A stretch of 64,000 bases of DNA from Bacilli bacterium (GTDB lineage Bacteria; Bacillota_I; Bacilli_A; RF39; UBA660), in NCBI GenBank assembly GCA_017409785.1, contig JAFQSD010000002.1, positions 474,597-538,596 of the forward strand, given 5' to 3'. The notes below the pieces were generated by a model that saw nothing but the letters and a program-made list of their open reading frames with translations, was not told the origin of the DNA and made no database searches. Both the position numbers and the translations under genes were made by a program. Shown piece after piece: positions 1-8,635 of the stretch. Within the stretch, counting starts at the first letter, position 1. The number at the start of each line of letters is the position of its first letter.

Positions 1-550
1 TATTACTATCCATTTTATGAATCTCATTACAAAATGTTTTTAGTACATTTTCATCATTAGAAAACATAATTTCCTCATTTTCACGTGTATATCCATAAAA
101 TAATTGAGAATATTCATGTGCTCCTTCAGTAACACCAGCAATTAATTCTTTACTTCTTCCATCCCAAATAACAGAACAAAAATCCATTCTATCCGCTAAA
201 TTCCTAAAGACCTTATCACCATTATCTCTATAAAGTCTACTAATTAATGTATGATACTTATCAGAATCATCAATACTATACGTACTATAATCCCTAATAG
301 CCCTAGAAATTTCATCTTGATCATATCCATTAACTGTCATTACATTTTGAGCATTATTTGGATCTCTATCATCCACATAATTGTCATAAACAATCTTTGC
401 AAATACAACGTTATCATCACGTTTAACACTACTTTTAACAGTATAACAACTAGGACAATCCCTATTTAATCTTGCCACAATATTATGGCTACTAAACTCC
501 CTACCTTGATAGGCTATAAATGTTCTACCACTCTTTTCATAATTACTCAT
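1..550 (-). CDS. Unrecognised protein, partial (C-terminal part beyond the window)
   Basis: An open frame of about 183 codons runs off the left edge of the window without a stop. The start is taken as ATG at 550 (MSNYEKSGRTF), because AGAAGG lies seven bases upstream; the ATG at 556 would sit directly against that ribosome binding site. The product is soluble-looking and rich in Asp, Asn, Arg and Tyr, with an acidic stretch near residue 55 (YVDDRDPNN). No signal peptide, membrane segment or motif is seen, and I do not recognise the family. It is divergent from the HD-domain gene and has its own well-formed promoter. Confidence 0.7.
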   Translation of the reverse strand, partial: MSNYEKSGRTFIAYQGREFSSHNIVARLNRDCPSCYTVKSSVKRDDNVVFAKIVYDNYVDDRDPNNAQNVMTVNGYDQDEISRAIRDYSTYSIDDSDKYHTLISRLYRDNGDKVFRNLADRMDFCSVIWDGRSKELIAGVTEGAHEYSQLFYGYTRENEEIMFSNDENVLKTFCNEIHKMDSN

Positions 551-574
551 AGTCATCCCTTCTTTTTGTTATTA

Positions 575-591
575 ACATATTGTTAATATGT
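575..591. promoter_or_regulatory. Perfect inverted repeat, possible operator
   Basis: ACATATT-GTT-AATATGT is a perfect 7-base inverted repeat with a 3-base centre. It lies between the inferred start of transcription and the start codon of the leftward partial gene, so it could be an operator or a small RNA hairpin. Its role is inference. Confidence 0.35.
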
Positions 592-626
592 ATTATCAAA
601 AAAAAGTGCACTCTTCTGACAATTTC

Positions 627-656
627 ATTATACGACCCGCATTCTATTTTTGTCAA
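627..656 (-). promoter_or_regulatory. Promoter of the leftward partial gene
   Basis: Consensus TTGACA (651-656) and TATAAT (627-632) on the minus strand are separated by 18 bases. The site is about 75 bases upstream of the ATG at 550, giving a leader that contains the 575-591 inverted repeat. Confidence 0.6.
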
Positions 657-706
657 TATGTTTTTAACAAAATATTAAAATGTTACTATTACCTCTCAAA
701 TAAATC

Positions 707-735
707 TTTAAAATAATTTAAATTTATAATATAAT
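707..735 (+). promoter_or_regulatory. Promoter of the HD-domain gene
   Basis: TTTAAA (707-712) and TATAAT (730-735) are separated by 17 bases. They lie just upstream of a GGAG ribosome binding site and the ATG at 758. The -35 matches four of six consensus bases. Confidence 0.45.
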
Positions 736-757
736 TCTCTTAGAATGGAGAGATAAA

Positions 758-1813
758 ATGGCAACCTCATTAAATTTTTCAGGAAATTATTATCGAAATA
801 TAACAAATCACAAATACACTGCAAATTATGAAAATTCAAGATCTGCTGCGGATGCATTTATGTTATGTATAAATTCTCTACCCTATGAAGAACTTGATAA
901 TTTATGTATAAAAATTCAAGAGTATTATCATTCAAAAGAAACACCAATTTTTTTATCTTTAGAAGATTGTTATCAATTAACTCAAGGAAATGATACACAA
1001 TATGTTTTTTGCAATAAGGATTTCAAAAATACATTACTTGCATTAGCCTATAAATGTATTAATGAAAGAAAAACAGTTGGATCAAAACTAAGAGAAAATA
1101 GTAAAAGTTCAACTACATCTTGGCTAAGTCATTGTCTATATCAAGGTGAAACAGCAGCTATATTAGCCAAATCTCAAGGATTGAATCCAGATACTGCTAG
1201 AAAACTAGGAATTCTTCATGACATAGGAAGAAAATATACTCACACATTAATGCATACAATAGCAGGATTTGAAACACTCGTAGACGAAGGTTGGATAGAT
1301 GAAGCATTTATTTGTTTAACACATTCCTTCATTGGAAATAAAAAAACAAATAAAGGAGGACGTTGCTGTGGATGTGATCCTGCTGTTCCAGGTTTTTCTA
1401 TAGATGAAAACGGAAATCCCAAATGGGATGAATCAATTCAAAAAGATGATATTACATTATTTTTAGATAGTTATAACTATAATTCATACGACTCAATTAT
1501 CAATATGGCTGATTTAATGGCCACATCATATGGCATAATTTCCCCATATGAAAGAGTTACAGATATTTCAACAAGAACAACACCAGACCCACGAAATAGG
1601 AACTATTTCAAAGCTGAGTTCTCAAATTTAATGTTACACTTCCTAAACCAAGCTGGAGAAATAGAAAATCTTAATGAAATAAAAGCAACCCCAGAAACCT
1701 CAGATGAACACTTAGACAGAATATTTCATGAAGTATCTACTCTATTTTCAAGTTACTTTAATACAATAAGTCAAAATAAATTAACAACTAAAGCTAAACC
1801 AACACAAAAATAA
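758..1813 (+). CDS. HD-domain protein, probable metal-dependent phosphohydrolase
   Basis: The 351-residue protein carries an HD-domain core: H125 (WLSHCLYQG), the H154-D155 pair (GILHDIGRKY), H162/H166 and H189 (LTHSF), the spacing expected of metal ligands in HD hydrolases. The substrate cannot be told from sequence. The family includes nucleotidases, dGTPases and cyclic-dinucleotide enzymes. Roughly 120 unrecognised residues precede the domain. A Cys-rich insertion, GGRCCGCDP at about 200-208, follows H189 and is unusual; it could bind a metal. No signal peptide or membrane segment is seen. The gene is monocistronic, with a promoter at 707-735 and a terminator directly after the stop. Confidence 0.75.
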   Translation: MATSLNFSGNYYRNITNHKYTANYENSRSAADAFMLCINSLPYEELDNLCIKIQEYYHSKETPIFLSLEDCYQLTQGNDTQYVFCNKDFKNTLLALAYKCINERKTVGSKLRENSKSSTTSWLSHCLYQGETAAILAKSQGLNPDTARKLGILHDIGRKYTHTLMHTIAGFETLVDEGWIDEAFICLTHSFIGNKKTNKGGRCCGCDPAVPGFSIDENGNPKWDESIQKDDITLFLDSYNYNSYDSIINMADLMATSYGIISPYERVTDISTRTTPDPRNRNYFKAEFSNLMLHFLNQAGEIENLNEIKATPETSDEHLDRIFHEVSTLFSSYFNTISQNKLTTKAKPTQK

Positions 1814-1838
1814 AAAACATCATAAGATGTTTTTTTTA
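1812..1838. terminator. Intrinsic terminator, HD-domain gene
   Basis: AAAAACATC-ATAA-GATGTTTTT followed by a T-run begins in the stop codon. The A-rich left side could also make it work leftward for ssrA, whose 3' end is at 1880. Confidence 0.75.
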
Positions 1839-1879
1839 TTTTTCAAAGTAAACAATTAAGTTTAACTCTTATAACACAT

Positions 1880-2264
1880 TGGTGGAGCTGAGGAGAATCG
1901 AACTCCTGTCCGAAAACAAAGCTACATAAACCTCTACAAGCTTAGTTAACTAATTATTCTCATATACCATCCAAGTAATTAACGACCAAGATGATATACC
2001 AGCCTAAAATTTCTTTCTACTAGCTAGGCAACCAGTAGACATAACTCGCTAAATCGAGCTTTCTAATAATCCACGAGTAGAGACTAAGAGAAAGCGCAGG
2101 CCTTTATATTATTAATGTTAGGCAAAAGCAACTGCTTGGTTTCCACCAAATAAGTTTGCTACTGCATTTTTAATTTTGTTTGCATTTATTTTTTTGTGTC
2201 CGTGACGTGGACATTCGACTTGCCATCTATGCTCAAATATTCCCGTCGAAACCAAGTCAGCCCC
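1880..2264 (-). ncRNA. ssrA: Transfer-messenger RNA (tmRNA)
   Basis: The tRNA-like ends are clear. The 5' end GGGGCTG at 2264 pairs over seven bases with CAGCTCC before the terminal ACCA at 1880; TTTCGAC follows the 5' stem, and the T-arm sequence TTCGATTC lies near the 3' end. The length is 385 nt. The reading frame resumes at GCA near 2186 and stops with TAA at 2118-2120. The tag begins ANKIKN and ends GGNQAVAFA (21 residues in all). The AFA ending is like Mollicutes tags, not the LAA or ALAA usual in Bacillus. With SmpB, encoded about 4.8 kb away, it rescues stalled ribosomes and marks the peptide for proteolysis. Confidence 0.95.
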
Positions 2265-2274
2265 ATGTACAAAG

Positions 2275-2303
2275 ATTATAACATAACAATAAAAAAAATA
2301 CAA
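2275..2303 (-). promoter_or_regulatory. Promoter of ssrA
   Basis: TATAAT (2275-2280) lies 10 bases upstream of the tmRNA 5' end. A weak -35, TTGTAT (2298-2303), is 17 bases further upstream. Confidence 0.55.
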
Positions 2304-2333
2304 TGTAAACAACTTCCAAAAATAGTGTCCAAT

Positions 2334-2346
2334 GTACTTTAAGTAC
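2334..2346. promoter_or_regulatory. Inverted repeat upstream of the pflB promoter
   Basis: GTACTT-T-AAGTAC is a 6-base inverted repeat lying just upstream of the likely -35 position of the pflB promoter. It does not resemble a Rex site. A regulator-binding role is inference. Confidence 0.3.
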
Positions 2347-2365
2347 TACTAAACTCCCCTTTTCT

Positions 2366-2375
2366 GTGGTATACT
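2366..2375 (+). promoter_or_regulatory. Extended -10 promoter of pflB
   Basis: TGGTATACT forms an extended -10 element whose hexamer TATACT is at 2370-2375. The -35 region at 2347-2352 is poor, which fits an extended -10 type. GGAGG (2383-2387) follows, nine bases before the ATG. Confidence 0.45.
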
Positions 2376-2396
2376 AATAATCGGAGGACGAGGCAT

Positions 2397-4622
2397 ATGG
2401 AACAATGGAAAAATTTCAAAGAAGGAAACTGGCAAAAAACAATAAATGTCAGTGATTTCATTCAAAAAAACTATAAACAATATAATGGAGATGAATCATT
2501 TTTATCACCAAAAAGTGAAAAAACAACTAAAGTTTGGGATAAATGTGAAGAACTTCTAAAAGAAGAATTAGAAAAACACGTTCTAGATATTGATGTAGAT
2601 CACATGTCTGGAATTAACGCATTTAGTAAAGGTTATATTTGTAAAGAAGACGATGTTATCGTTGGACTTCAAACTGATGCACCATTAAAGAGAATTGTTA
2701 ACCCTTATGGTGGAATTAGAATGGTATATCAAGAATTAGAAGCTTATAACTACAAACTAAATCCAGAAGTAGATAAATATTTTAATGCATTCCGTAAAAC
2801 TCACAATCAAGGTGTTTTTGATGCCTACACAAGTGATATTAGAAAAGCTCGTCACGTAGGATTATTAACAGGATTACCAGACGCATATGGTCGTGGTAGA
2901 ATTATTGGAGATTATCGTCGTATCGCATTATATGGTATCGACTTCTTACAAGAACAAAAAAGAAAAGATTGGGACAATTTAACAGGACCAATGTCAGCTA
3001 AAATGATTCAATTAAGAGAAGATGTATCAATGCAATACAGAGCTCTTGATGAAATCAAACAAATGGCTGCAGAATATGGATTTGATATTTCTAAGCCAGC
3101 AAAAAATGCTAAAGAAGCAGTTCAATGGACTTACTTTGGATATTTAGCAGCAATTAAAGAAAATAATGGTGCTGCTATGAGTTTAGGTAGAGTTGATACA
3201 TTCTTCGATATCTATATCAATAGAGATTTAGAAGCAGGAATAATTACTGAAGAAGAAGCACAAGAATTAATCGACCAATTCGTAATCAAATTACGTTTAG
3301 CAAGACATTTAAGAACTCCAGAATATGATGAATTATTCTCAGGAGATCCAACATGGGTTACATGTAGTATCGCAGGTATTAACGACCATAATGAACATAT
3401 GGTTACAAAAAGTTCATATCGTATCTTACATACACTAACTAATCTTAACCCAGCACCAGAACCAAATATGACTGTTTTATGGAGTGAAAAACTTCCAGAA
3501 AACTTCAAAAAATATTGTGCAAAAATGTCTATCGATACAGACGCAATTCAATATGAAAGTGATGATTTAATGCGTCCAATCTATGGAGATGACTATACAA
3601 TAGCTTGCTGTGTATCAGCAATGCGTGTTGGAAAAGACATGCAATTCTTTGGTGCACGTTGTAACTTAGCAAAAACTCTACTATATTCAATTAATGGTGG
3701 AATTGATGAAGTTAAAAAAGAAAAAGTATTAGATGGATTCGAAATAATGCAAGACGAAGTTCTTGATTATGATAAAGTAAAAGAAGTATATTTCAAAGCA
3801 ATTGAAAAAGTTGCTGAAATCTATGCAAGTGCAATGAACATTATCCATTTCATGCATGATAAATATGCATATGAAGCTGGACAAATGGCTCTACATGATA
3901 CAATGGTACATCGCTACATGGCATATGGAGTTGCCGGATTATCAGTAGTTGCCGATTCATTATCAGCAATCAAATATGCAAAAGTAAAACCAATTCGTGA
4001 TGAAAGTGGTTTAGCAATTGATTTCGAAATCGAAGGAGATTACCCTCAATATGGTAACGATGATGACAGAGTTGATGATATCGCAGTAGAAATCGTTAAT
4101 AAAATGTCTTCAGAATTAAAGAAACATAAAACATATAGAAATGCAGAACCTACTCTTTCAGTATTAACAATCACATCAAATGTAGTATATGGTTCTAAAA
4201 CTGGTGCAACTCCAGACGGAAGAAAAGCTGGAATACCATTTGCACCAGGAGCAAACCCAATGCATGGAAGAGATAAGTCAGGAGCAATTGCTTCACTTAA
4301 CTCAGTAGCAAAAATTCCTTATGGAAATTGTTGTAAAGACGGTATTTCAAATACCTTTACAATTGTTCCATCAGCATTAGGTACAAATAAAGATGAACAA
4401 ATAATTAACTTAGTAAATGTTATTGATGGATATTTTGAACAAGGTGCTCATCACTTAAATGTTAACGTATTAAACCGCGAAACATTAATTGATGCAATGG
4501 AACATCCAGAAAAATATCCACTACTTACAATCCGTGTTTCAGGATATGCAGTTCACTTCAACAGATTAACAAGAAAACAACAAGAAGAAGTTATCTCAAG
4601 AACATTCCATGAATCAAGATAA
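2397..4622 (+). CDS. pflB: Formate C-acetyltransferase (pyruvate formate-lyase)
   Basis: This cytoplasmic glycyl-radical enzyme converts pyruvate and CoA to acetyl-CoA and formate, the anaerobic route out of glycolysis. At 741 residues it is close to the usual 740-760. The paired active-site cysteines are C404-C405 ([10 protein letters not shown]), and the glycyl-radical site is G716 in [10 protein letters not shown] near the C-terminus. The start is supported by GGAGG nine bases upstream. Its 3' end overlaps pflA by 14 bases, so the enzyme and its activase are translationally coupled. The operon has an extended -10 promoter and is closed by a terminator behind pflA. Confidence 0.97.
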   Translation: MEQWKNFKEGNWQKTINVSDFIQKNYKQYNGDESFLSPKSEKTTKVWDKCEELLKEELEKHVLDIDVDHMSGINAFSKGYICKEDDVIVGLQTDAPLKRIVNPYGGIRMVYQELEAYNYKLNPEVDKYFNAFRKTHNQGVFDAYTSDIRKARHVGLLTGLPDAYGRGRIIGDYRRIALYGIDFLQEQKRKDWDNLTGPMSAKMIQLREDVSMQYRALDEIKQMAAEYGFDISKPAKNAKEAVQWTYFGYLAAIKENNGAAMSLGRVDTFFDIYINRDLEAGIITEEEAQELIDQFVIKLRLARHLRTPEYDELFSGDPTWVTCSIAGINDHNEHMVTKSSYRILHTLTNLNPAPEPNMTVLWSEKLPENFKKYCAKMSIDTDAIQYESDDLMRPIYGDDYTIACCVSAMRVGKDMQFFGARCNLAKTLLYSINGGIDEVKKEKVLDGFEIMQDEVLDYDKVKEVYFKAIEKVAEIYASAMNIIHFMHDKYAYEAGQMALHDTMVHRYMAYGVAGLSVVADSLSAIKYAKVKPIRDESGLAIDFEIEGDYPQYGNDDDRVDDIAVEIVNKMSSELKKHKTYRNAEPTLSVLTITSNVVYGSKTGATPDGRKAGIPFAPGANPMHGRDKSGAIASLNSVAKIPYGNCCKDGISNTFTIVPSALGTNKDEQIINLVNVIDGYFEQGAHHLNVNVLNRETLIDAMEHPEKYPLLTIRVSGYAVHFNRLTRKQQEEVISRTFHESR

Positions 4623-5343
4623 TATCAAAGCCAGCATCGATTCAATCGAAACATTCGGTTTAGTCGACGGCCCAGGAGTACGTGTAGTCGTATTCTTTAA
4701 CGGATGTAAGTTAAGATGTAAGTATTGCCATAATCCAGAAATGTGGACAAAAAAAGAGAATAACTATTCTCCACAAGAACTTGTGGACAAAATAAAAAGA
4801 TACAAACCATATTTTAAAAACAATGGTGGTGTAACCTTCTCTGGAGGAGAACCACTACTTCATAGTAAATTTATTATCGAAACCGCAAAACTTCTAAAAC
4901 AAGAAAATATTCATATAGCACTTGATACCGCAGGAGTTGGTTTAGGAGACTATGAAGAACTACTAAAATATATTGATTTAGTTATCCTTGATATTAAACA
5001 TACACAACCACATGGATATAAAGAACTTACAAATCTTGAATTAGATGAAGTAGAAAGATTTATTCAAGAAACAAATAAACAAAATAAACCAGTCTGGATA
5101 AGACAAGTAATTGTTCCAGGAATAATGGACAATTATGAATATATCGATAGTTTAATAGAATATTTAAAACATATAAATAATATCGAAAGAGTTGACTTCT
5201 TACCATTCCATAGACTAGGACGAGAAAAATACATTACTCTTGGTCTAGAATATCCATATGAAGATAAAAATGAAATGGACAAAGAAGAATGCAATAAACT
5301 ATATAAATATTTTAATGAAAAGTATCAAAAAAACAGTAATTAA
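4609..5343 (+). CDS. pflA: Pyruvate formate-lyase-activating enzyme
   Basis: A radical-SAM enzyme of 244 residues that installs the glycyl radical on PflB. The CxxxCxxC cluster-binding motif is C33, C37, C40 ([10 protein letters not shown]), and the SAM-binding GGEP lies at 79-82 (FSGGEP). A GPG-containing N-terminus (LVDGPGVR) is typical of PflA. The start ATG lies inside the end of pflB (14-base overlap), with AAGAACATTCC only weakly resembling a ribosome binding site, so coupling to pflB translation is likely. The stop codon lies inside the terminator hairpin. Confidence 0.95.
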   Translation: MNQDNIKASIDSIETFGLVDGPGVRVVVFFNGCKLRCKYCHNPEMWTKKENNYSPQELVDKIKRYKPYFKNNGGVTFSGGEPLLHSKFIIETAKLLKQENIHIALDTAGVGLGDYEELLKYIDLVILDIKHTQPHGYKELTNLELDEVERFIQETNKQNKPVWIRQVIVPGIMDNYEYIDSLIEYLKHINNIERVDFLPFHRLGREKYITLGLEYPYEDKNEMDKEECNKLYKYFNEKYQKNSN

Positions 5344-5356
5344 TTTACTGTTTTTT
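5330..5356 (+). terminator. Intrinsic terminator of pflBA
   Basis: AAAACAGTAA and TTTACTGTTTT form a hairpin that includes the pflA stop, followed by T residues. Confidence 0.8.
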
Positions 5357-5378
5357 ACGTTTTATAAACTAAAGTCAA

Positions 5379-5407
5379 TTGAATTAATTATCAAATAATC
5401 TTATACT
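5379..5407 (+). promoter_or_regulatory. Promoter of the surface-protein gene
   Basis: TTGAAT (5379-5384), 17 bases, TATACT (5402-5407). It stands 16 bases before the ATG, leaving room for the AGGTGAT ribosome binding site. Confidence 0.6.
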
Positions 5408-5423
5408 TAAGATAGGTGATTAT

Positions 5424-6953
5424 ATGAAAAAATTAGTAATACTAATATCAATATTTTTATTAGTACTTCCTACTCTATTTGGATATTATCCAAAAGAAAA
5501 AATAACTACAAATAAAATCAAATATAGAAGTGAAAATGAACAATTAGTTGAACAAAACAACATAGTATTAAATAAAGTTCAAAAACTTCAAAAATATGCA
5601 AATGAATATATTCAAGAAAAACAAGTAACAACAACAGCAACAGAACTTAGTTTATCGTTTATTAGAAAAGATAAATATAGTACTGGTTTTTGGACAACAT
5701 TATTAGGAAATATTGATACTGAGTTTGTAACATATGTATCAACAAAAGACCCTTCTCTAGTATTCACAGATGAAGATTATTTAATAGACAAAGCAACAAT
5801 GAAAAATATTGATTTTATCCACATGTGCGCAGCTTTAAATACTTATTATAGATTCAAAAATACTACTTCAATGTTTAGTCCACACTACGCCGGATGGGCT
5901 GGAGACCTAATGACTTTACTTTCAGAAGTAGTAACATATCGTACTACTAATTCAATCACAGATACAACTGTATTAGAAAATTATACAAGTTCCATGCTAG
6001 GAACAAATAAAGGTAGTACATTCTCTCAACAGGATGCTTTTGCCGACCTAGATGCTTTAAATATTTCAGTAATCACAACTCTAGATACAGACCTATATAC
6101 AACATTATATAATTACTATATGGGTGAAAATAAAAATTCAAGATCACAACAAACACAAGCAATTTTAGGAACAAATGAAGTTATTCAAACAACAGCATAT
6201 CAATTAATAAGTAATACAATGGCTCAAAGAATGTTAATAGCAAATTATGCATCCGTAACAACAAGTGATTTAAACATACTATCACAAGCATTTGCCGATT
6301 ACGTATATCAACATGGATACATTGAATTATCAACAAATAGTGGTGAAACCACAGTTGGAACACCGCTTGAAATACAATTAATAGAAAAACATATGACAAA
6401 CGCAACTATAGAATCAAATACAGGTGTTGCTATTGGCAAAGTTATAAATTCAAAACTTATTATTACACCAGTAAATCATGGAACAACAGACATAACAGTT
6501 ACTTCACCAATCAATAATGCATCAGCTACGTATAAAGTTACAGTAACAAATATCGCACCATCAATTGAAGAAGATTTATTATTAAATGAAAATCTAAAAA
6601 GTAATCAAGAAAATATAATTTCATTTACAGCAACAGGTACAAATAACACTTATACATGGTATTTATCAAATAATCCGAATGGAAAAGACAAAATTTTAAC
6701 AACTACAACAGAACCAGTATTAAAACTAATTCCAACAATGGACTATAACAATAAATATTTAACATGCGAAATTAAAAATGATGGAAACAATCCTATATTA
6801 ACTTCATCAATTCAATTAAAAGTTGATCCAACAAATCCAGTAACTGCTCATCCTATAACAACAACTATAGGAACAATATTATTCATAATAACTATATTAA
6901 CCACAACAATATTTATGAAAAAAAGATTTCAAACAACAAGAAAAAGTATCTAA
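5424..6953 (+). CDS. Membrane-anchored extracellular protein with Ig/Big-like repeats
   Basis: The 509-residue product starts with a signal sequence (MKKLVILIS, hydrophobic to about residue 20). It ends with one membrane segment at roughly 477-495 followed by a Lys/Arg-rich tail (MKKRFQTTRKS), so the bulk should lie outside the cell. Residues of about 300-375 look like a bacterial Ig-like (Big) fold (TDITVTSPINN, ASATYKVTVTN). Residues of about 385-470 look like a second beta-sandwich (YTWYLSNN, YLTCEIKND). The N-terminal 250 residues, including HYAGWAGDLMTLLSEV at about 155-170, form a domain I do not recognise. There is no LPxTG motif. It is monocistronic, between its own promoter and terminator. 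Adhesion or wall association is inference. Confidence 0.7.
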   Translation: MKKLVILISIFLLVLPTLFGYYPKEKITTNKIKYRSENEQLVEQNNIVLNKVQKLQKYANEYIQEKQVTTTATELSLSFIRKDKYSTGFWTTLLGNIDTEFVTYVSTKDPSLVFTDEDYLIDKATMKNIDFIHMCAALNTYYRFKNTTSMFSPHYAGWAGDLMTLLSEVVTYRTTNSITDTTVLENYTSSMLGTNKGSTFSQQDAFADLDALNISVITTLDTDLYTTLYNYYMGENKNSRSQQTQAILGTNEVIQTTAYQLISNTMAQRMLIANYASVTTSDLNILSQAFADYVYQHGYIELSTNSGETTVGTPLEIQLIEKHMTNATIESNTGVAIGKVINSKLIITPVNHGTTDITVTSPINNASATYKVTVTNIAPSIEEDLLLNENLKSNQENIISFTATGTNNTYTWYLSNNPNGKDKILTTTTEPVLKLIPTMDYNNKYLTCEIKNDGNNPILTSSIQLKVDPTNPVTAHPITTTIGTILFIITILTTTIFMKKRFQTTRKSI

Positions 6954-6968
6954 AAAGATACTTTTTTT
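6941..6968 (+). terminator. Intrinsic terminator of the surface-protein gene
   Basis: AAAAAGTATC-TAAAAA-GATACTTTTT with a trailing T-run; the stop codon lies in the loop. Confidence 0.8.
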
Positions 6969-7025
6969 ATGCATTAAATCAATATTTAAGTAAACACATT
7001 ACATTTTTAATAATTTAATATAAAA

Positions 7026-7463
7026 CTAATAATTCTTTAATGTTTTTGCAACTTCTCTTTTAATATCACGTTGTTTTATAGACTCACGTTTATCATAATC
7101 TTTCTTACCACGACAAACTCCCAAACTAACTTTTAACTTATTCTTAACAAAATAAAGTTTTACTGGAACTAAAGTAATACCCTTTAATTTAATACCTTCA
7201 TCTAATTTTTTAATTTCTTTCTTATGTAACAATAATTTTCTACTTCTAGTTTCAGAATGATTAAAAATATTTCCCTCTTTATATTGCCCAACATACATAT
7301 TTAGTAAAAAAACTTCACCATTCTTTATAATTCCATAGCAGTCTTTTATATTACAATTACCATTTCTAATAGACTTAATCTCTGTACCAGTTAAAACAAT
7401 ACCTGCTTCATACACTTCATCTACAAAATAGTCATGATATGCTTTTCTATTAACAATTTCCAT
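7026..7463 (-). CDS. smpB: SsrA-binding protein
   Basis: The protein has 145 residues. The N-terminus (NRKAYHDYFVDEVYEAGIVLTGTEIKSIR) carries the SmpB signature, and a basic C-terminal tail (GKKDYDKRESIKQRDIKREV) is of the kind that fills the mRNA channel. SmpB delivers tmRNA to stalled ribosomes. It is the last gene of the leftward secG-rnr-capA-smpB group. The group is the classical neighbourhood of ssrA, but here ssrA lies about 4.8 kb further on, separated by rightward genes. The gap to the preceding gene is four bases, so co-transcription is likely. Confidence 0.95.
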   Translation of the reverse strand: MEIVNRKAYHDYFVDEVYEAGIVLTGTEIKSIRNGNCNIKDCYGIIKNGEVFLLNMYVGQYKEGNIFNHSETRSRKLLLHKKEIKKLDEGIKLKGITLVPVKLYFVKNKLKVSLGVCRGKKDYDKRESIKQRDIKREVAKTLKNY

Positions 7464-7467
7464 ATTA

Positions 7468-8634
7468 TCACGCTCCTGTAATGCCCCACTGAAGTTCTGG
7501 ATATCTAGAACTTACAACAGCTTTATACTTTTCATAATAACTTTTATAACTAGGTAATATATTATCATTTAATTGAGAATAAGGGAAGACCTTAAAATTC
7601 CAATTATTAGAATTCATATTATATCTTGTATAAATTAAATCAGCCTTCGGATTAACAATTGATACTTTAGTATTACCTCTCGTATCAACTTCTTTTCTAA
7701 TAGTCACTTCCATCATTAACCCCGTTAATTTATCTACACCAATTTGTCCTGAAATAAAATTACCTAATGAATAAATAACAAAAGTTTGACCATTATTTAT
7801 ATATTCTACTGCTTCAACAACATGTGGATGAGCACCAATTATTAAATCTACACCTAAATTAGATAAATAATTAGCAATTCTTTCCTGTTCACTAGAAACA
7901 TTCATCGAATACTCTACTCCCCAGTGCATCGCCACTATAATAACATCAACCTTATCTTTAACTTTTTCAATATCATTTTTTGCCTTACTATCAGAATAAA
8001 CATTATTTAAATAATCTTTACCATATGGAGTATTTAATCCATTAGTAAGTGTTGTATATGAAAAAAATGCATATTTAATATTATTTTTTTCATATACTCT
8101 AACTTTATCTCTTTCTTCATAAGAAGACCATTGACCAGACGTTACTACATCTTTCTTGCTATTCCAATAATTAACTGAGGCTAACACTCCAGCCTCACCT
8201 TTATCCATCGTATGATTTGTCGCTAAGGAAACAACATTAAATCCTGCATCAATCATTGCATCCCCTACTTCCTGAGGAGAATTAAATCTAGGATAATGTG
8301 AAAGTCCCAAAGAAGTCCCACCTAATATAGTTTCTTGATTATAATAAGCTAAATCATAACTAGATGAAATTGGTTTAATAAGTTCAATCATTGGTTTAAA
8401 ATCATAACCATTACCATTTTGTCCAGCATTATAATATACAGACTGATGGATAAGAGCGTCACCAACCATAAACATTTTTGCTTCATAAACTTTTGGTTTT
8501 CTAATCGTAAAATTTATTCCATCAAAATAAAAAGAATTAGTAAACAATAAGTATCCTGATATTACTGAAAGCACAACTAAAACACCAGTAAATATAACAG
8601 AAAATACTTTTTTACTAATTCTTATTTTTTTCAT
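7468..8634 (-). CDS. CapA/PgsA-like metallophosphatase-fold membrane protein
   Basis: I choose ATG 8634 (MKKIRISKK), which follows AAAGGTG and lies one base after the rnr stop; the longer frame inside rnr has no comparable site. The product is 388 residues with one N-terminal membrane anchor (about 9-31) and an extracellular CapA domain (PF09587 type). Visible metal-site motifs are GDALIH (58-63), NQE (99-101), ATNHT (138-142), MHWGVE (236-241) and GAHPH (267-271). Relatives take part in poly-gamma-glutamate capsule synthesis, but no capB or capC is nearby, so the substrate is unknown. Its place between rnr and smpB is unusual. Confidence 0.85.
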   Translation of the reverse strand: MKKIRISKKVFSVIFTGVLVVLSVISGYLLFTNSFYFDGINFTIRKPKVYEAKMFMVGDALIHQSVYYNAGQNGNGYDFKPMIELIKPISSSYDLAYYNQETILGGTSLGLSHYPRFNSPQEVGDAMIDAGFNVVSLATNHTMDKGEAGVLASVNYWNSKKDVVTSGQWSSYEERDKVRVYEKNNIKYAFFSYTTLTNGLNTPYGKDYLNNVYSDSKAKNDIEKVKDKVDVIIVAMHWGVEYSMNVSSEQERIANYLSNLGVDLIIGAHPHVVEAVEYINNGQTFVIYSLGNFISGQIGVDKLTGLMMEVTIRKEVDTRGNTKVSIVNPKADLIYTRYNMNSNNWNFKVFPYSQLNDNILPSYKSYYEKYKAVVSSRYPELQWGITGA

Positions 8635-8635
8635 T

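Noticed and set aside
251..469. Rightward 72-codon frame at the left edge
   Set aside because: Ile/Asn-only composition; it is the antisense of the leftward partial gene, which has a promoter and ribosome binding site.
2118..2312. Leftward 64-codon frame
   Set aside because: Its second half is the tmRNA tag frame and the first half the tRNA-like 5' part; it is not a separate protein gene.
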